Assembly (NCBI GenBank): GCA_004322275.1
Contig: SCTA01000006.1
Span: 31,002 to 95,001 of the forward strand
Length of the DNA stretch: 64,000 bases
Source of the DNA: a bacterium
Lineage (GTDB): Bacteria; Desulfobacterota; Deferrisomatia; Deferrisomatales; BM512
Direction: 5' to 3'
The notes under the pieces: generated by a model
Databases searched by the model: none
What the model saw: only the letters and a program-made list of their open reading frames with translations
Told to the model about the DNA's origin: nothing
Part shown: positions 1 to 7,677 of the stretch, piece by piece
Position numbering within the stretch: the stretch's first letter is position 1
Layout of the letters: every line of letters begins with the position of its first letter
Position numbers and translations under genes: made by a program

Positions 1-149
1 GGCTTTCAGTATAACAGATGGAGATTGATTTGACCTCAAACCAATCAAGGAAAGACGATACCCCGAAGCAAGCCGCAGAGGCTCGCAAGGCAAAAAACAA
101 TAGCTGTAAAACGTGAGCTTGAGGAAATTAGATACCGGAGAAAGATACT
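1..149. other. Window-edge leader, no confident gene
   Basis: This stretch precedes the first clear gene. A 32-codon frame opens at position 18 and closes at 114-116, with a stop just upstream at 12-14. It encodes a Lys/Ala-rich peptide that I do not recognise, and it is too short to call. A GGAG at 138-141 serves as the ribosome binding site of the gene at 150. Confidence 0.3.
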
Positions 150-692
150 ATGAGTGAAAATATTGAAAAATTTAAAAAATTTGAAGAATTGAATAAGCCT
201 GATATTCGTCATCTTCTTTGCAATCAGGTATTTGCTTACAAAGTCACACTGGAATCTTTGTATGCTGATGTCTCCGCAGAAAGTATTACCTCCAATGCTC
301 CAGAAGAAATTATTAGCAATTTTAATATTTTAAAAAATCTCGTGGTTTATAGCTGGTTTTGCTATAGTTTTCAGCAAATTGCTCACCACCAGTCATATAT
401 CATTATTGAACATGCTTTAAGAATAAAAGCCTGTGCTAAAGATAAATCTCCCGGGCTAAAAAAATTAATTAGTAGCGCTATAGAAAATGAGTGGATAAAT
501 GACTCTGGTTTCAGACACATCAATGAAGACATGCTTAACAGTGCAGACAATACAGAATACTGCAAACAACTTGTTGTTAGTTTGCCAAAACTTAGGAATT
601 GCAATGCTCATGGAAGCAATTCCCTATGGCCATTTCCAGTAATGTCTCTCAGAATTTGTGCCGATTTAATAAATCAGCTATTTAAAGAGTAG
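150..692 (+). CDS. HEPN-like hypothetical protein
   Basis: The 180-residue product is soluble, helical and unrecognised by name. Near its C-terminus it carries R-N-C-N-A-H, which fits the R-x4-6-H signature of HEPN RNases and HEPN-like domains, within a Leu-Arg-Asn-Cys-Asn-Ala-His context typical of such helices. The gene is markedly more AT-rich than everything downstream and uses many AAA, AAT and TTT codons, so it looks recently acquired. GGAGAAAG lies about 8 bases before the ATG. It ends 11 bp before the glycosylase gene but is probably not functionally tied to it. An RNase, toxin or abortive-infection role is only inference from one short motif. Confidence 0.7.
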   Translation: MSENIEKFKKFEELNKPDIRHLLCNQVFAYKVTLESLYADVSAESITSNAPEEIISNFNILKNLVVYSWFCYSFQQIAHHQSYIIIEHALRIKACAKDKSPGLKKLISSAIENEWINDSGFRHINEDMLNSADNTEYCKQLVVSLPKLRNCNAHGSNSLWPFPVMSLRICADLINQLFKE

Positions 693-702
693 CGATGATC
701 GA

Positions 703-1314
703 ATGAGGCTCGATCGCTCGTTTTTTTCCCGCCCTACCCTTGAGGTGGCGAAAGGACTTCTCGGAACGCGCCTGGTGAAGCTGGAACCGGACCGAGGAAG
801 GCTTTCGGGGTATATCGTCGAGACCGAGGGTTACGTCGGGACCGGGGATCTGGGCTGCCACGCGAGAGTTGGCTGCACTTTGCGTAATGCCTCGATGTGG
901 GGACCTCCCGGCCACGCCTACGTCTATTTCACTTACGGGATGCACTGGATGCTGAATCTCGTCACGGAAGCTGAGGGTTTCCCCGCCGCAGTGTTGATTC
1001 GCGCCCTTCACCCCGTGGAAGGTCTTGATATAATAAGACAGCGCCGGAAAAACAGGCCGGACAGGGAGCTTGCCGACGGTCCGGCGAAGCTGTGCGAAAG
1101 TTTCGGAATCGACAGGAGTTTCGACGGGGCGGACCTCTGCTCCGCCGGTTCGACTCTTTTCGTCGAGGAAGGGGTTGAAATCCCGGATAACGTCATCACC
1201 GCGCACCCGAGGGTGGGGCTGAATTCGGTACCCGAGCCCTGGAAGTCCATACCGTGGAACTTCAGGGTGAACAGCCGGGCGCTTGCGGACGCGCTTAAAG
1301 ACGAGGAAAGCTGA
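703..1314 (+). CDS. mpg: DNA-3-methyladenine glycosylase (AAG/MPG family)
   Basis: A base-excision-repair enzyme that removes alkylated purines such as 3-methyladenine and hypoxanthine by flipping the base and cutting the N-glycosidic bond. The 203-residue length is normal for bacterial AAG. Family marks seen are SRPTLEVAKGLLG near the N-terminus, the active-site segment IVETEGYVG with the expected general-base Glu at about residue 42 and the intercalating Tyr at 44, and the MWGPPGHAYVYFTYGMHWMLN core. Its stop overlaps the start of the next gene (TGATG), so the two are translationally coupled. The low-GC gene upstream is not part of this unit. Confidence 0.95.
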   Translation: MRLDRSFFSRPTLEVAKGLLGTRLVKLEPDRGRLSGYIVETEGYVGTGDLGCHARVGCTLRNASMWGPPGHAYVYFTYGMHWMLNLVTEAEGFPAAVLIRALHPVEGLDIIRQRRKNRPDRELADGPAKLCESFGIDRSFDGADLCSAGSTLFVEEGVEIPDNVITAHPRVGLNSVPEPWKSIPWNFRVNSRALADALKDEES

Positions 1315-1979
1315 TGCGCTGGGAAGAATACATGGACAAGATCGAGGCGCGGTACGAAAAGCTCATCTCCGAAGGGAAGATGACCCGCTCCTCCAGGGTA
1401 GTTCCCATAAACGTCTCCTTAAAGCCCAAACAGTGGATTCTCCCCTCCCTTCAGGCTCTGGAAATACTCAAGGCAAGCGACGCCGTCGCCCTGGCCAATT
1501 GCCTTTGCAGGGAGCTTGCGGGCCGCTGCGACGCGCCGAGGGAGGTCTGCTTTTACCTCGGCGCTTTCGCAAAAAAAGCCGTCGAGAGAGGCGAAGGAAG
1601 ATCCGTCACAATCGAAGAGGCCGAAGAGGTGCTGAAACTGGCGGAGAAAAGCGGTCTCGTCCACCTCACCCTCTTCGACCCGGAGCGGAAGGTTTTCGCC
1701 CTGTGCAGCTGCTGCGAGTGCTGCTGCCACGACTTTCACCTCCTGAAAAACAAAGGAAGGGCCGATCTCGTCGCCCATTCGGAGTACATCGCCGTGACCG
1801 GCGAAACCCTTTGCACGGATTGCGGCGGATGTGTCCCATTATGCCATTTCGGGGCGCGAAAGATGGCGGAGGGCAGGCTCGTTTACAATGCAAGCGCCTG
1901 TTACGGCTGCGGCCTTTGCGTACCCGCGTGCCCCGCGGGAGCTACTTCAATGGCGCAAAGAGAACCTTCGGGAGAATGA
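1314..1979 (+). CDS. Cys-rich 4Fe-4S ferredoxin-like protein
   Basis: This 221-residue soluble iron-sulfur protein ends in two classical 4Fe-4S motifs, CxxCxxCxxxC at about 167-177 and 196-206. Before these lie two further Cys clusters: C63/C65/C72 in ANCLCRELAGRC and the unusual CSCCECCC at 131-138. The front half therefore probably binds another cluster or a metal. I do not know a specific function; electron transfer is inferred from the ferredoxin motifs. Its start overlaps the glycosylase stop by one base, so it is co-translated with a DNA-repair gene, which is unexpected for a ferredoxin. Confidence 0.85.
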   Translation: MRWEEYMDKIEARYEKLISEGKMTRSSRVVPINVSLKPKQWILPSLQALEILKASDAVALANCLCRELAGRCDAPREVCFYLGAFAKKAVERGEGRSVTIEEAEEVLKLAEKSGLVHLTLFDPERKVFALCSCCECCCHDFHLLKNKGRADLVAHSEYIAVTGETLCTDCGGCVPLCHFGARKMAEGRLVYNASACYGCGLCVPACPAGATSMAQREPSGE

Positions 1980-2013
1980 CGGGATGTCTGCAGAGATAGT
2001 TTCCGGCTACCGG

Positions 2014-2156
2014 CCCGGCTTCCTCTTTCGGCGAAGGTCAGCGTCGTTTCTCGGGCGCTCCCGTCGTAGTCACGCTACTGCCTGCGACCTCGCGCCCTGC
2101 GGACTCCTTGCCCTTCGCCGAAATAGATCGCCGAAATTGCGCATCAAAACCATCAC
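2014..2156. repeat. Palindromic intergenic repeat (GTAG-N5-CTAC type)
   Basis: A large imperfect palindrome lying 35 bp after the ferredoxin stop. The outer arms TTTCGGCGAAGG (2026-2037) and its exact reverse complement (2112-2123) flank a centre GTAG-TCACG-CTAC at 2066-2078. The reverse complement of 54785-54938 is nearly the same sequence over more than 100 bases, so this is a dispersed element. It fills the gap up to pilT. Confidence 0.8.
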
Positions 2157-2256
2157 GTCTCCTGCTAGTGGCCTCTTCTCTTTCCCGCTATCCCTTCCGC
2201 CCGGTGAGTGATACTTTTAAAAGCGGGCACTAAAACCGTTTGACGGGGAGCTTCCA

Positions 2257-3336
2257 ATGGCAAGAATCGACGCCTACCTCAAGGCGATGCTGGCGCAGAG
2301 CGCCTCCGATCTTCATCTGGTGTCGGGAAATCTTCCGATAATGCGCGTCCACGGCGAGATGAAAAAGCTCAAGGCCGATATCCTTACGAACGAAGGACTC
2401 TCGGGGCTCCTGCGTGAGATTACCTCCGAAGAGAAGTGGGCGGTCTTCATGGAGACCGGCGACCTCGACTTCGCTTACGAACTACCGGAAATTGCGCGCT
2501 TCCGCGTCAATTTCTTCAAGCAGAAAAACGGCGCGGGGGCGGTTTTTCGCCTCATTCCCTCTAAAATCGCGAGCTGCGAAGACCTCGGCATACCCGAGGC
2601 TGTAAAGAACCTCGCCAGACTCAGGAAGGGGCTGGTTCTCGTCACGGGTCCGACCGGCTCCGGCAAATCCACCACCCTCGCCGCCATCGTCGAGTACGCC
2701 AACGAGATACGAAAAGACAACATCATAACCATCGAAGACCCCATAGAGTTTGTCCATCCGAGCAACAACTGCCTCATCAGCCACCGCGAGGTGGGCCAGC
2801 ACACCAAGAGTTTCGCGACGGCCCTTAGGGCGGCGCTCCGGGAAGACCCGGACATAATCCTCGTCGGCGAGATGCGCGACAAGGAAACCATAGCTCTCGC
2901 CATCGAGGCGGCCGCAACGGGGCACCTGGTCTTCGGCACGCTCCACACGCAAAACGCCGCCAAGACCGTCGACCGGGTTATAGAGGTCTTTAAGGCCGAG
3001 GAGCAGCCGCAGGTTCGCTCCACCCTCTCGGACTCGCTAAAGGCGGTCGTGGCGCAAAACCTGCTGAAAAGAGTGGACAAGCCGGGCCGCATCGCCGCGC
3101 TGGAGGTTATGATAGTCACCGCCGCCATCTCAAACCTGATACGCGAGGGCAAAACCTACCAGATACCCTCGGCCATTCAGACCGGGAAGAGGCAGGGGAT
3201 GCAGACTCTGGAGGGGGCGCTGTGCGAGCTTCTGGACAAGAAGATTATCGACCCCGAAGAGGCTTACGACAAGGCGGTGAACAAGGAGGTCGTTCTGAAA
3301 TACCTTAAGACGCCGCCTCCGGAGGCGCTCCGATGA
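2257..3336 (+). CDS. pilT: Type IV pilus retraction ATPase PilT
   Basis: A hexameric cytoplasmic ATPase that powers pilus retraction, and so twitching and DNA uptake. The 359-residue length is normal. An N-terminal PAS-like domain (SASDLHL at about 15-21) precedes the RecA-like motor, with Walker A GPTGSGKST at 131-139, an Asp box IITIEDPIEF, Walker B DIILVGEMRD and the His box HLVFGTLHTQ. The C-terminal PilT signature normally AIRNLIREGK reads AISNLIREGK here, with the LIREGK part intact. The last codons overlap the next gene (ATGA). No other pilus genes are in the window. Confidence 0.96.
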   Translation: MARIDAYLKAMLAQSASDLHLVSGNLPIMRVHGEMKKLKADILTNEGLSGLLREITSEEKWAVFMETGDLDFAYELPEIARFRVNFFKQKNGAGAVFRLIPSKIASCEDLGIPEAVKNLARLRKGLVLVTGPTGSGKSTTLAAIVEYANEIRKDNIITIEDPIEFVHPSNNCLISHREVGQHTKSFATALRAALREDPDIILVGEMRDKETIALAIEAAATGHLVFGTLHTQNAAKTVDRVIEVFKAEEQPQVRSTLSDSLKAVVAQNLLKRVDKPGRIAALEVMIVTAAISNLIREGKTYQIPSAIQTGKRQGMQTLEGALCELLDKKIIDPEEAYDKAVNKEVVLKYLKTPPPEALR

Positions 3337-3782
3337 GCCTTAAAGTCGAGAAGATCAAAGTCGCCGCCACCCTCTGCCTCTCGGAGGGGGTCAAGAAAAA
3401 GGGATTCATCTTCCTTTCGCCCTTCGGCGCGGTGGGGTCGAGGCCGCAAACGGTGGAAGAGCTGATTTCGGAGCGCGAAAAGGTCCTGCCCTTCGAGGAT
3501 TCGGAAGAGGGGTTCATGCTGATAGGCAAGGCGGGAATCTCGGCCATCGGCGTCGGTATCGAGTCGTCGTCCTGCGAGATGGAGTTCTTCAACGCCACCG
3601 GCGTGGCTGTTCACCTTGTGGGGGGCTTCGGTCTGGCGGGAGACTTTCTGGTTGAGAAGGGGCTCGGCTTTCGCCCTTCCGACGCGATAAACTCGGACGA
3701 GCCGCGGTTTTTGCTGAGATCGGGAGACACCATCTATCTGGTCTCCAAAAAGCATCTTTCCACCCTGAAATTCCAGAAGTAA
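3333..3782 (+). CDS. Conserved-looking hypothetical protein coupled to pilT
   Basis: A 149-residue soluble protein, probably all beta or alpha/beta, without signal peptide or membrane segment. I do not recognise the family. It starts within the pilT stop codon (ATGA overlap), so the two proteins are made together and it may belong to pilus or surface behaviour. The sequence is rich in Gly and hydrophobic strands (for example GVAVHLVGGFGLAGDFLVEK). A convergent gene follows after a shared hairpin. Confidence 0.8.
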   Translation: MSLKVEKIKVAATLCLSEGVKKKGFIFLSPFGAVGSRPQTVEELISEREKVLPFEDSEEGFMLIGKAGISAIGVGIESSSCEMEFFNATGVAVHLVGGFGLAGDFLVEKGLGFRPSDAINSDEPRFLLRSGDTIYLVSKKHLSTLKFQK

Positions 3783-3802
3783 AAAGAATACCCCAGAAAT
3801 TA

Positions 3803-3830
3803 TAAAGCCGGAGAAACCCGGCCTTTTATT
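3803..3830. terminator. Bidirectional terminator between convergent genes
   Basis: A GC stem AAAGCCGG...CCGGCCTTT with a one-base bulge lies between A-rich and T-rich flanks. It sits between the plus-strand gene ending at 3782 and the minus-strand gene ending at 3829, and can serve both strands. Confidence 0.6.
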
Positions 3831-4500
3831 ATCTTAGGGCCTTATCGGTAAATATCGTAGTTGTCCCCTCCGGGAAGGCCCAGTAGAGGGCCTGCGCGTC
3901 GGCGGGGGTCATTACAAGCTCAATGTTCGCGAAATCCTCTTTCTTCTCCTTCTTCTCTTTAAGAATGAAGGGGAGCTTGAGGTTTCTTACGAACTTTTCT
4001 TTGTAATTTGAGAATTTTTCTTTGAACTTTTCAAACTTTTCTTTGCTTTCGTCAACCGGCGTCGATACGTGTACCGTCACGTTCTGCGGAAAGAGGAGAG
4101 AGTACTTTACCGGCATATCGACCACTTCAAAGGGATCGGGCAGAGGAGCGACCTTTCCGTCGGGGGTGAGGCCGTTCTCGTCTACAGGCGTAATCTCCGT
4201 CCTCTCGGGGCTGTCGGGGGCCTCTCTCTTCGTGAGGGTCGTGGGAACGGCGGGTATGGCGGTTCCCCAGTACTCCGCGGAAAGGGCCTTCCACTCCTTG
4301 AAGACAACGCCCCTGTTTTTAAGCAGGAAGGAGGCGCTTTTCAGGTCGAAAACGACGTAAAACTTGCCCGTCTGCGCCGCAGCCAGCTCCGCCTTGAGCA
4401 GATTCTGGCGCTCGAATGCCGTTTCGGCGTCTCCGTCGCAAAATCCGGTTGCGGCGAAGAAAACCAGCAGAAAAAGCGACGACAGCCAGCGGGTCAACAT
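3829..4500 (-). CDS. Exported protein, possible inactive YkuD-like partner
   Basis: The 223-residue product starts with a clear signal peptide (LTRWLSSLFLLVFFAATGFC). The segment FYVVFDLKSASFLLKNRGVV resembles the first strands of the YkuD fold in the next gene (LYIVVDTAANRLYLHDSDKLV). It has no HG...HGCxR catalytic motif, so it would not be an L,D-transpeptidase. A Lys/Glu/Phe-rich helix (KEKFEKFKEKFSNYKEKF) follows in the second half. The start overlaps the upstream transpeptidase stop (TGATG). A regulatory or scaffolding role in wall crosslinking is inferred from position. Confidence 0.75.
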   Translation of the reverse strand: MLTRWLSSLFLLVFFAATGFCDGDAETAFERQNLLKAELAAAQTGKFYVVFDLKSASFLLKNRGVVFKEWKALSAEYWGTAIPAVPTTLTKREAPDSPERTEITPVDENGLTPDGKVAPLPDPFEVVDMPVKYSLLFPQNVTVHVSTPVDESKEKFEKFKEKFSNYKEKFVRNLKLPFILKEKKEKKEDFANIELVMTPADAQALYWAFPEGTTTIFTDKALR

Positions 4501-5327
4501 CAGTAGATATAAACCTTCGTTCCCTTGGGGACCGTGTCGTAGAGAACTTTCAGATCTTCGTCGCCTATGCGTACGCAGCCGTGGGTCACGTTTCTTCCGA
4601 GCATCCTCGTATACATGGTTCCGTGGAGAAAGTACCCCTTGCCGATACCCATGGCGAAATCCCCCATGACGCCGCTCTCCGCCCTGTCGGGGGAGTTTTT
4701 GGGGGGAGGCACCTTGCCCTCCTCGACGAAAGCCCAGTCGGGCTTGTTCCAGACGGGGTTTGTTATCTTGGTCTGAATGCTGTACTCGCCGCGCGGCGTG
4801 TCGAAAAGCCAGGTTTTGTCGCCCCTGGGATCCGAAAGCACGTTGCCGCTGCCGCAGGAGACGATGGCCTCCCTCACGAGTTTGTCGCTGTCATGGAGGT
4901 AAAGCCGGTTTGCCGCCGTATCGACCACGATGTAAAGACCCTTCGGGGCAAGCGCGGCTAGCTTCTTTTCGAGGGTTTTGCTGCTCTCCTCGACCGTGGA
5001 AAGAGAAGGCCGTTTTTCCGGCAGCGGGGGCGGGGCGAGCAGATCGCCTGCGTCCGTGTAAACCTTGCGCGAACCCATCACCTCAAGGATTGTCAGGGGA
5101 ACGCCAACGAGAAGGACTATCGCCAGTATGATTGGCCGGATAATCGACCCCTTGCGAAAGGGGTAGTAAAGGCAATAGAGAGCCTTCAGGGGCAGCTTCA
5201 GAAGAAAAAGAACGGGGGAAAATATCTTCCGAAGGACACCGCCGCCGTCACTCCCCTCTCTGGGGGCGACTCTTCTCAGGGGGTCTTTTTTTTCCGGGAT
5301 ATCCGGGGTTTCCGGGGTAAGAGACAA
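4500..5327 (-). CDS. Membrane-anchored L,D-transpeptidase (YkuD domain)
   Basis: A periplasmic enzyme that forms 3-3 peptidoglycan crosslinks or attaches proteins to the wall through an acyl-enzyme on Cys. The 275-residue chain has a cytoplasmic, charged N-terminus, a single membrane segment at about 61-80, a linker, and a YkuD domain from about 130. The catalytic motif is complete: H235-G-T, then H249-G-C251-V-R253. The segment PVWNKPDW is typical of the family. The stop overlaps the start of the small exported protein downstream, and another transpeptidase lies 3 bp upstream. Confidence 0.92.
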   Translation of the reverse strand: MSLTPETPDIPEKKDPLRRVAPREGSDGGGVLRKIFSPVLFLLKLPLKALYCLYYPFRKGSIIRPIILAIVLLVGVPLTILEVMGSRKVYTDAGDLLAPPPLPEKRPSLSTVEESSKTLEKKLAALAPKGLYIVVDTAANRLYLHDSDKLVREAIVSCGSGNVLSDPRGDKTWLFDTPRGEYSIQTKITNPVWNKPDWAFVEEGKVPPPKNSPDRAESGVMGDFAMGIGKGYFLHGTMYTRMLGRNVTHGCVRIGDEDLKVLYDTVPKGTKVYIY

Positions 5328-5330
5328 GGA

Positions 5331-6428
5331 TTACTTGCTCCCGCCGCAAGCGGCAGAAAGAAGATCGTTTTTATCCAGCGCTCCGACTATGACCACCGGA
5401 GTGCCGACGCTGGCCAGATTGTAAACCCTGTCCATGACGGGGTCGTCCATGGAAACGCAGCCGTAAGTGACCGAATCCTGCCCGCCGCCGTGCAACTCGA
5501 CGTTGCCGCCGATAGCGCGGTTTCTGGGTATAGCACCCCTCTTTTTCAATTGAGCGAACTGCCTTTTGTCTTCTTCGTTGGGATAATCTATCAAAAGCGC
5601 CTTATAGTATCTGCTTCGGGCAAGTTTGCCTGAAACTTTATAGCACCCCTCCGGGGTGGCCCTGTCGCCTGAACCGACCTTGTCGGAAAGGCCGTTTCGT
5701 CCAAGTCCGACCGGATAGGTATTGATTACCTTTCCATCACGATAAACATACAGAAGCTTGTCAAGTTTGACCACAACGTACAGTAATCCACCGGTGCGGG
5801 CGGACTCTCTCACTGCCTTGTCTACCTGGCTCTTCCAGCGTGACAGCTGCCCCGAATCCAGGTAGCGGCACACTATGGGCGACAGCGTTCTTTCAGCTAT
5901 CTTGTTTTCTGCGACAGCCTCTTCGACCTTTCGCTGTGCCTGGTATAAATCCCCCGCATAGAGGGCCTTTTTCGCGTCGTCGAGGACCAGTTCGGCCCTC
6001 ATCAGACTTCTTCTGGCGAGCCGTCCCTCATTCATGAGGGTGGTGAGCTCGCGAAGAACGCTCATCCTGTTCGAGGCGGCCTCCATCTTGCCGATTATAT
6101 CGGCGGTAAGAGCTGCCTTGACGTCAGAAACCTTTTTTAAAATCGACTCCTGCTCGGCGATAACCTCGCGATACTGCTTCGCCACCGGCTCGTAGTCTCT
6201 AAAAAGGCTATACCGTTCCTGCTCCTTGCCGAGCATGTACCTGGCAATGGTTAGTGTCGATATGTGTTTCTGGTAGTCATCAGGGGCGAAAATCGGGGCG
6301 CCGGCCCCCTGGAGGTCTTCGAACAGTGCTTCCGCTCGACCAACCTCCGGGGGGACCGACGCCATCTGGCAGGCATTACACGAGAGGGCCAAGAGGAGAC
6401 CGGCAATCAGAAACCGGCATTTCCTCAT
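5331..6428 (-). CDS. Lipoprotein with DUF4398-like and YkuD L,D-transpeptidase domains
   Basis: A secreted protein of about 365 residues with a lipobox-like signal end (LLLALSCNAC). The helical N-terminal half (to about 210) matches the start of the neighbouring lipoprotein, with GAPIFAPDDYQK against QAPVYAPEELAK. The C-terminal part is a YkuD transpeptidase with ELHGG and, about 10 residues on, TYGCVSMDD. The Cys is present, but the His usually before Gly-Cys is Tyr and the following Arg is Ser, so activity may differ. The start at 6428 has GAGG 7 bases upstream; another ATG at 6440 has no clear ribosome binding site. Confidence 0.88.
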   Translation of the reverse strand: MRKCRFLIAGLLLALSCNACQMASVPPEVGRAEALFEDLQGAGAPIFAPDDYQKHISTLTIARYMLGKEQERYSLFRDYEPVAKQYREVIAEQESILKKVSDVKAALTADIIGKMEAASNRMSVLRELTTLMNEGRLARRSLMRAELVLDDAKKALYAGDLYQAQRKVEEAVAENKIAERTLSPIVCRYLDSGQLSRWKSQVDKAVRESARTGGLLYVVVKLDKLLYVYRDGKVINTYPVGLGRNGLSDKVGSGDRATPEGCYKVSGKLARSRYYKALLIDYPNEEDKRQFAQLKKRGAIPRNRAIGGNVELHGGGQDSVTYGCVSMDDPVMDRVYNLASVGTPVVIVGALDKNDLLSAACGGSK

Positions 6429-6454
6429 GGTTTTCCTCATTTAAGTTTTACTTC

Positions 6455-7063
6455 TTACTTCTTTTTCTTGCCAGCGGGCTTGGCCTTCTCGATGGCGGCG
6501 TTGATCTGCTCGGAGACGCTCATGGCCTTGGCCTTCAGGCTGTTGGCGCTGTCGGAGGCGCCGAAGAAATCTTCACCGGCGATCTTGGCGGCAACCTGGG
6601 GCATCGCGTCTTCTACGCCCTTGAGGTCGGCGGCGAAAGCTTCGATGTCGGCGCGGGTGCCCTTGCCCTTGGGGGCCTTGGCGAGAAGAGCCTTGGCTTC
6701 TTCGAGAGCGACCTTGGCGGCGGCTTCGGCTTCGATGGCGGCCTTCTTGGCGGCTTCCTTGCGGGCGGGGATGGCGGCCTTGATGGCCTCGGCGTCAGCG
6801 GTGACCTTCACGATCATGGCCTTCGCGTTGTCGAAATTCTTCCAGAACTTCTCTTCCTGAACCTTGATCTCCGCTTCGGCGCCGGCAAGATCCTTCTTCA
6901 CCTTGGCGAGTTCCTCGGGGGCGTAGACGGGGGCCTGCATGGCGACGCCGGCATCGATGGCGGCCTTCGCGGCGGCGAGCTCCTGGGTCGGGGGCTTGGC
7001 GCAACCGGCAAGAAGTGCAACTGCTGCAACGGCAATAACGAGGGACTTAAGGGCGATTTTCAT
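6455..7063 (-). CDS. Ala/Lys-rich helical lipoprotein (DUF4398-like)
   Basis: A 202-residue lipoprotein with a clear lipobox (LLAGC, Cys at about 21). The mature part is strongly helical and rich in Ala, Lys and Glu, so it is probably a coiled-coil or long-helix protein in the periplasm, and ends in KKKK. Its first 60 mature residues resemble the N-terminal part of the transpeptidase lipoprotein encoded 15-27 bp downstream, which suggests duplication or exchange between them. AGGA lies upstream of the ATG. It is likely an abundant structural envelope protein working with the transpeptidases. Codon use is strongly biased, as in highly expressed genes. Confidence 0.85.
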   Translation of the reverse strand: MKIALKSLVIAVAAVALLAGCAKPPTQELAAAKAAIDAGVAMQAPVYAPEELAKVKKDLAGAEAEIKVQEEKFWKNFDNAKAMIVKVTADAEAIKAAIPARKEAAKKAAIEAEAAAKVALEEAKALLAKAPKGKGTRADIEAFAADLKGVEDAMPQVAAKIAGEDFFGASDSANSLKAKAMSVSEQINAAIEKAKPAGKKKK

Positions 7064-7677
7064 CTCTTGTTTTTCCTTTCTGGATTCTGTTCTTGTGTGT
7101 TGGCGGGTGGGCCGCTTCCCTGCGCCCCGCTCCCGTCCTGTTAAAGAGAGAGTTAAACGTAATGAAACGGTAGCATCAAGGCGGCGGGCAACTGTCGAGA
7201 CCCGCCCTCAAAACCGGTGGTACGTGAACCATGACCTTAAACTCGCCTCCGAGGATGAAGCCTCCTTCGGAGCGAGTGAAGCTCAACGTCGGCGCCGGGA
7301 AGATGTCTCCAACTTCTGTTTTAGAAGTTTCCATTCAACCCTTTCATAAGAGTTGAGCGCGTGTATAGCACAAACCGAAATCAAAAAAAAGAGGGTTCTT
7401 TTGCAAGTAACGGAAAGAACCATCCTCAAAACGCGGAAACTACGTAGTAAGTACCATAGGTTGCCGAAAATGCCAATAAAATTGCATAAAATCAAGAGTA
7501 GGAAGGTTTTGTTCGGGAAAAATATATACTTTTTCCGTCGTGCCCCCCTTAGCCCCTGTTTCACCGTTTAGTCCCGCTGCCGCCTTGCACCGGCTGCGGG
7601 GCGGCGGGGCCGTCGCCCGGGCCCCCACCCCCCTCCCACCCCCTGTGAGTGCAAAAGGGCGGTTCACCCCCCCCGTT
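7064..7677. other. 614-bp intergenic region with a stem-loop
   Basis: No supportable gene was found. The stretch is more AT-rich in the middle (7340-7530) and very C-rich near 7600-7680. A hairpin spans 7241-7277, with arms ACTCGCCTCCGA and TCGGAGCGAGT, 11 pairs and one bulge. The minus-strand promoter of the lipoprotein gene should lie here, but I could not place -35/-10 boxes with confidence. Confidence 0.5.

Noticed and set aside
7283..7564. Possible 93-codon membrane peptide on the minus strand
   Set aside because: It lies in AT-rich intergenic DNA, lacks a ribosome site and has odd basic ends; not supportable.
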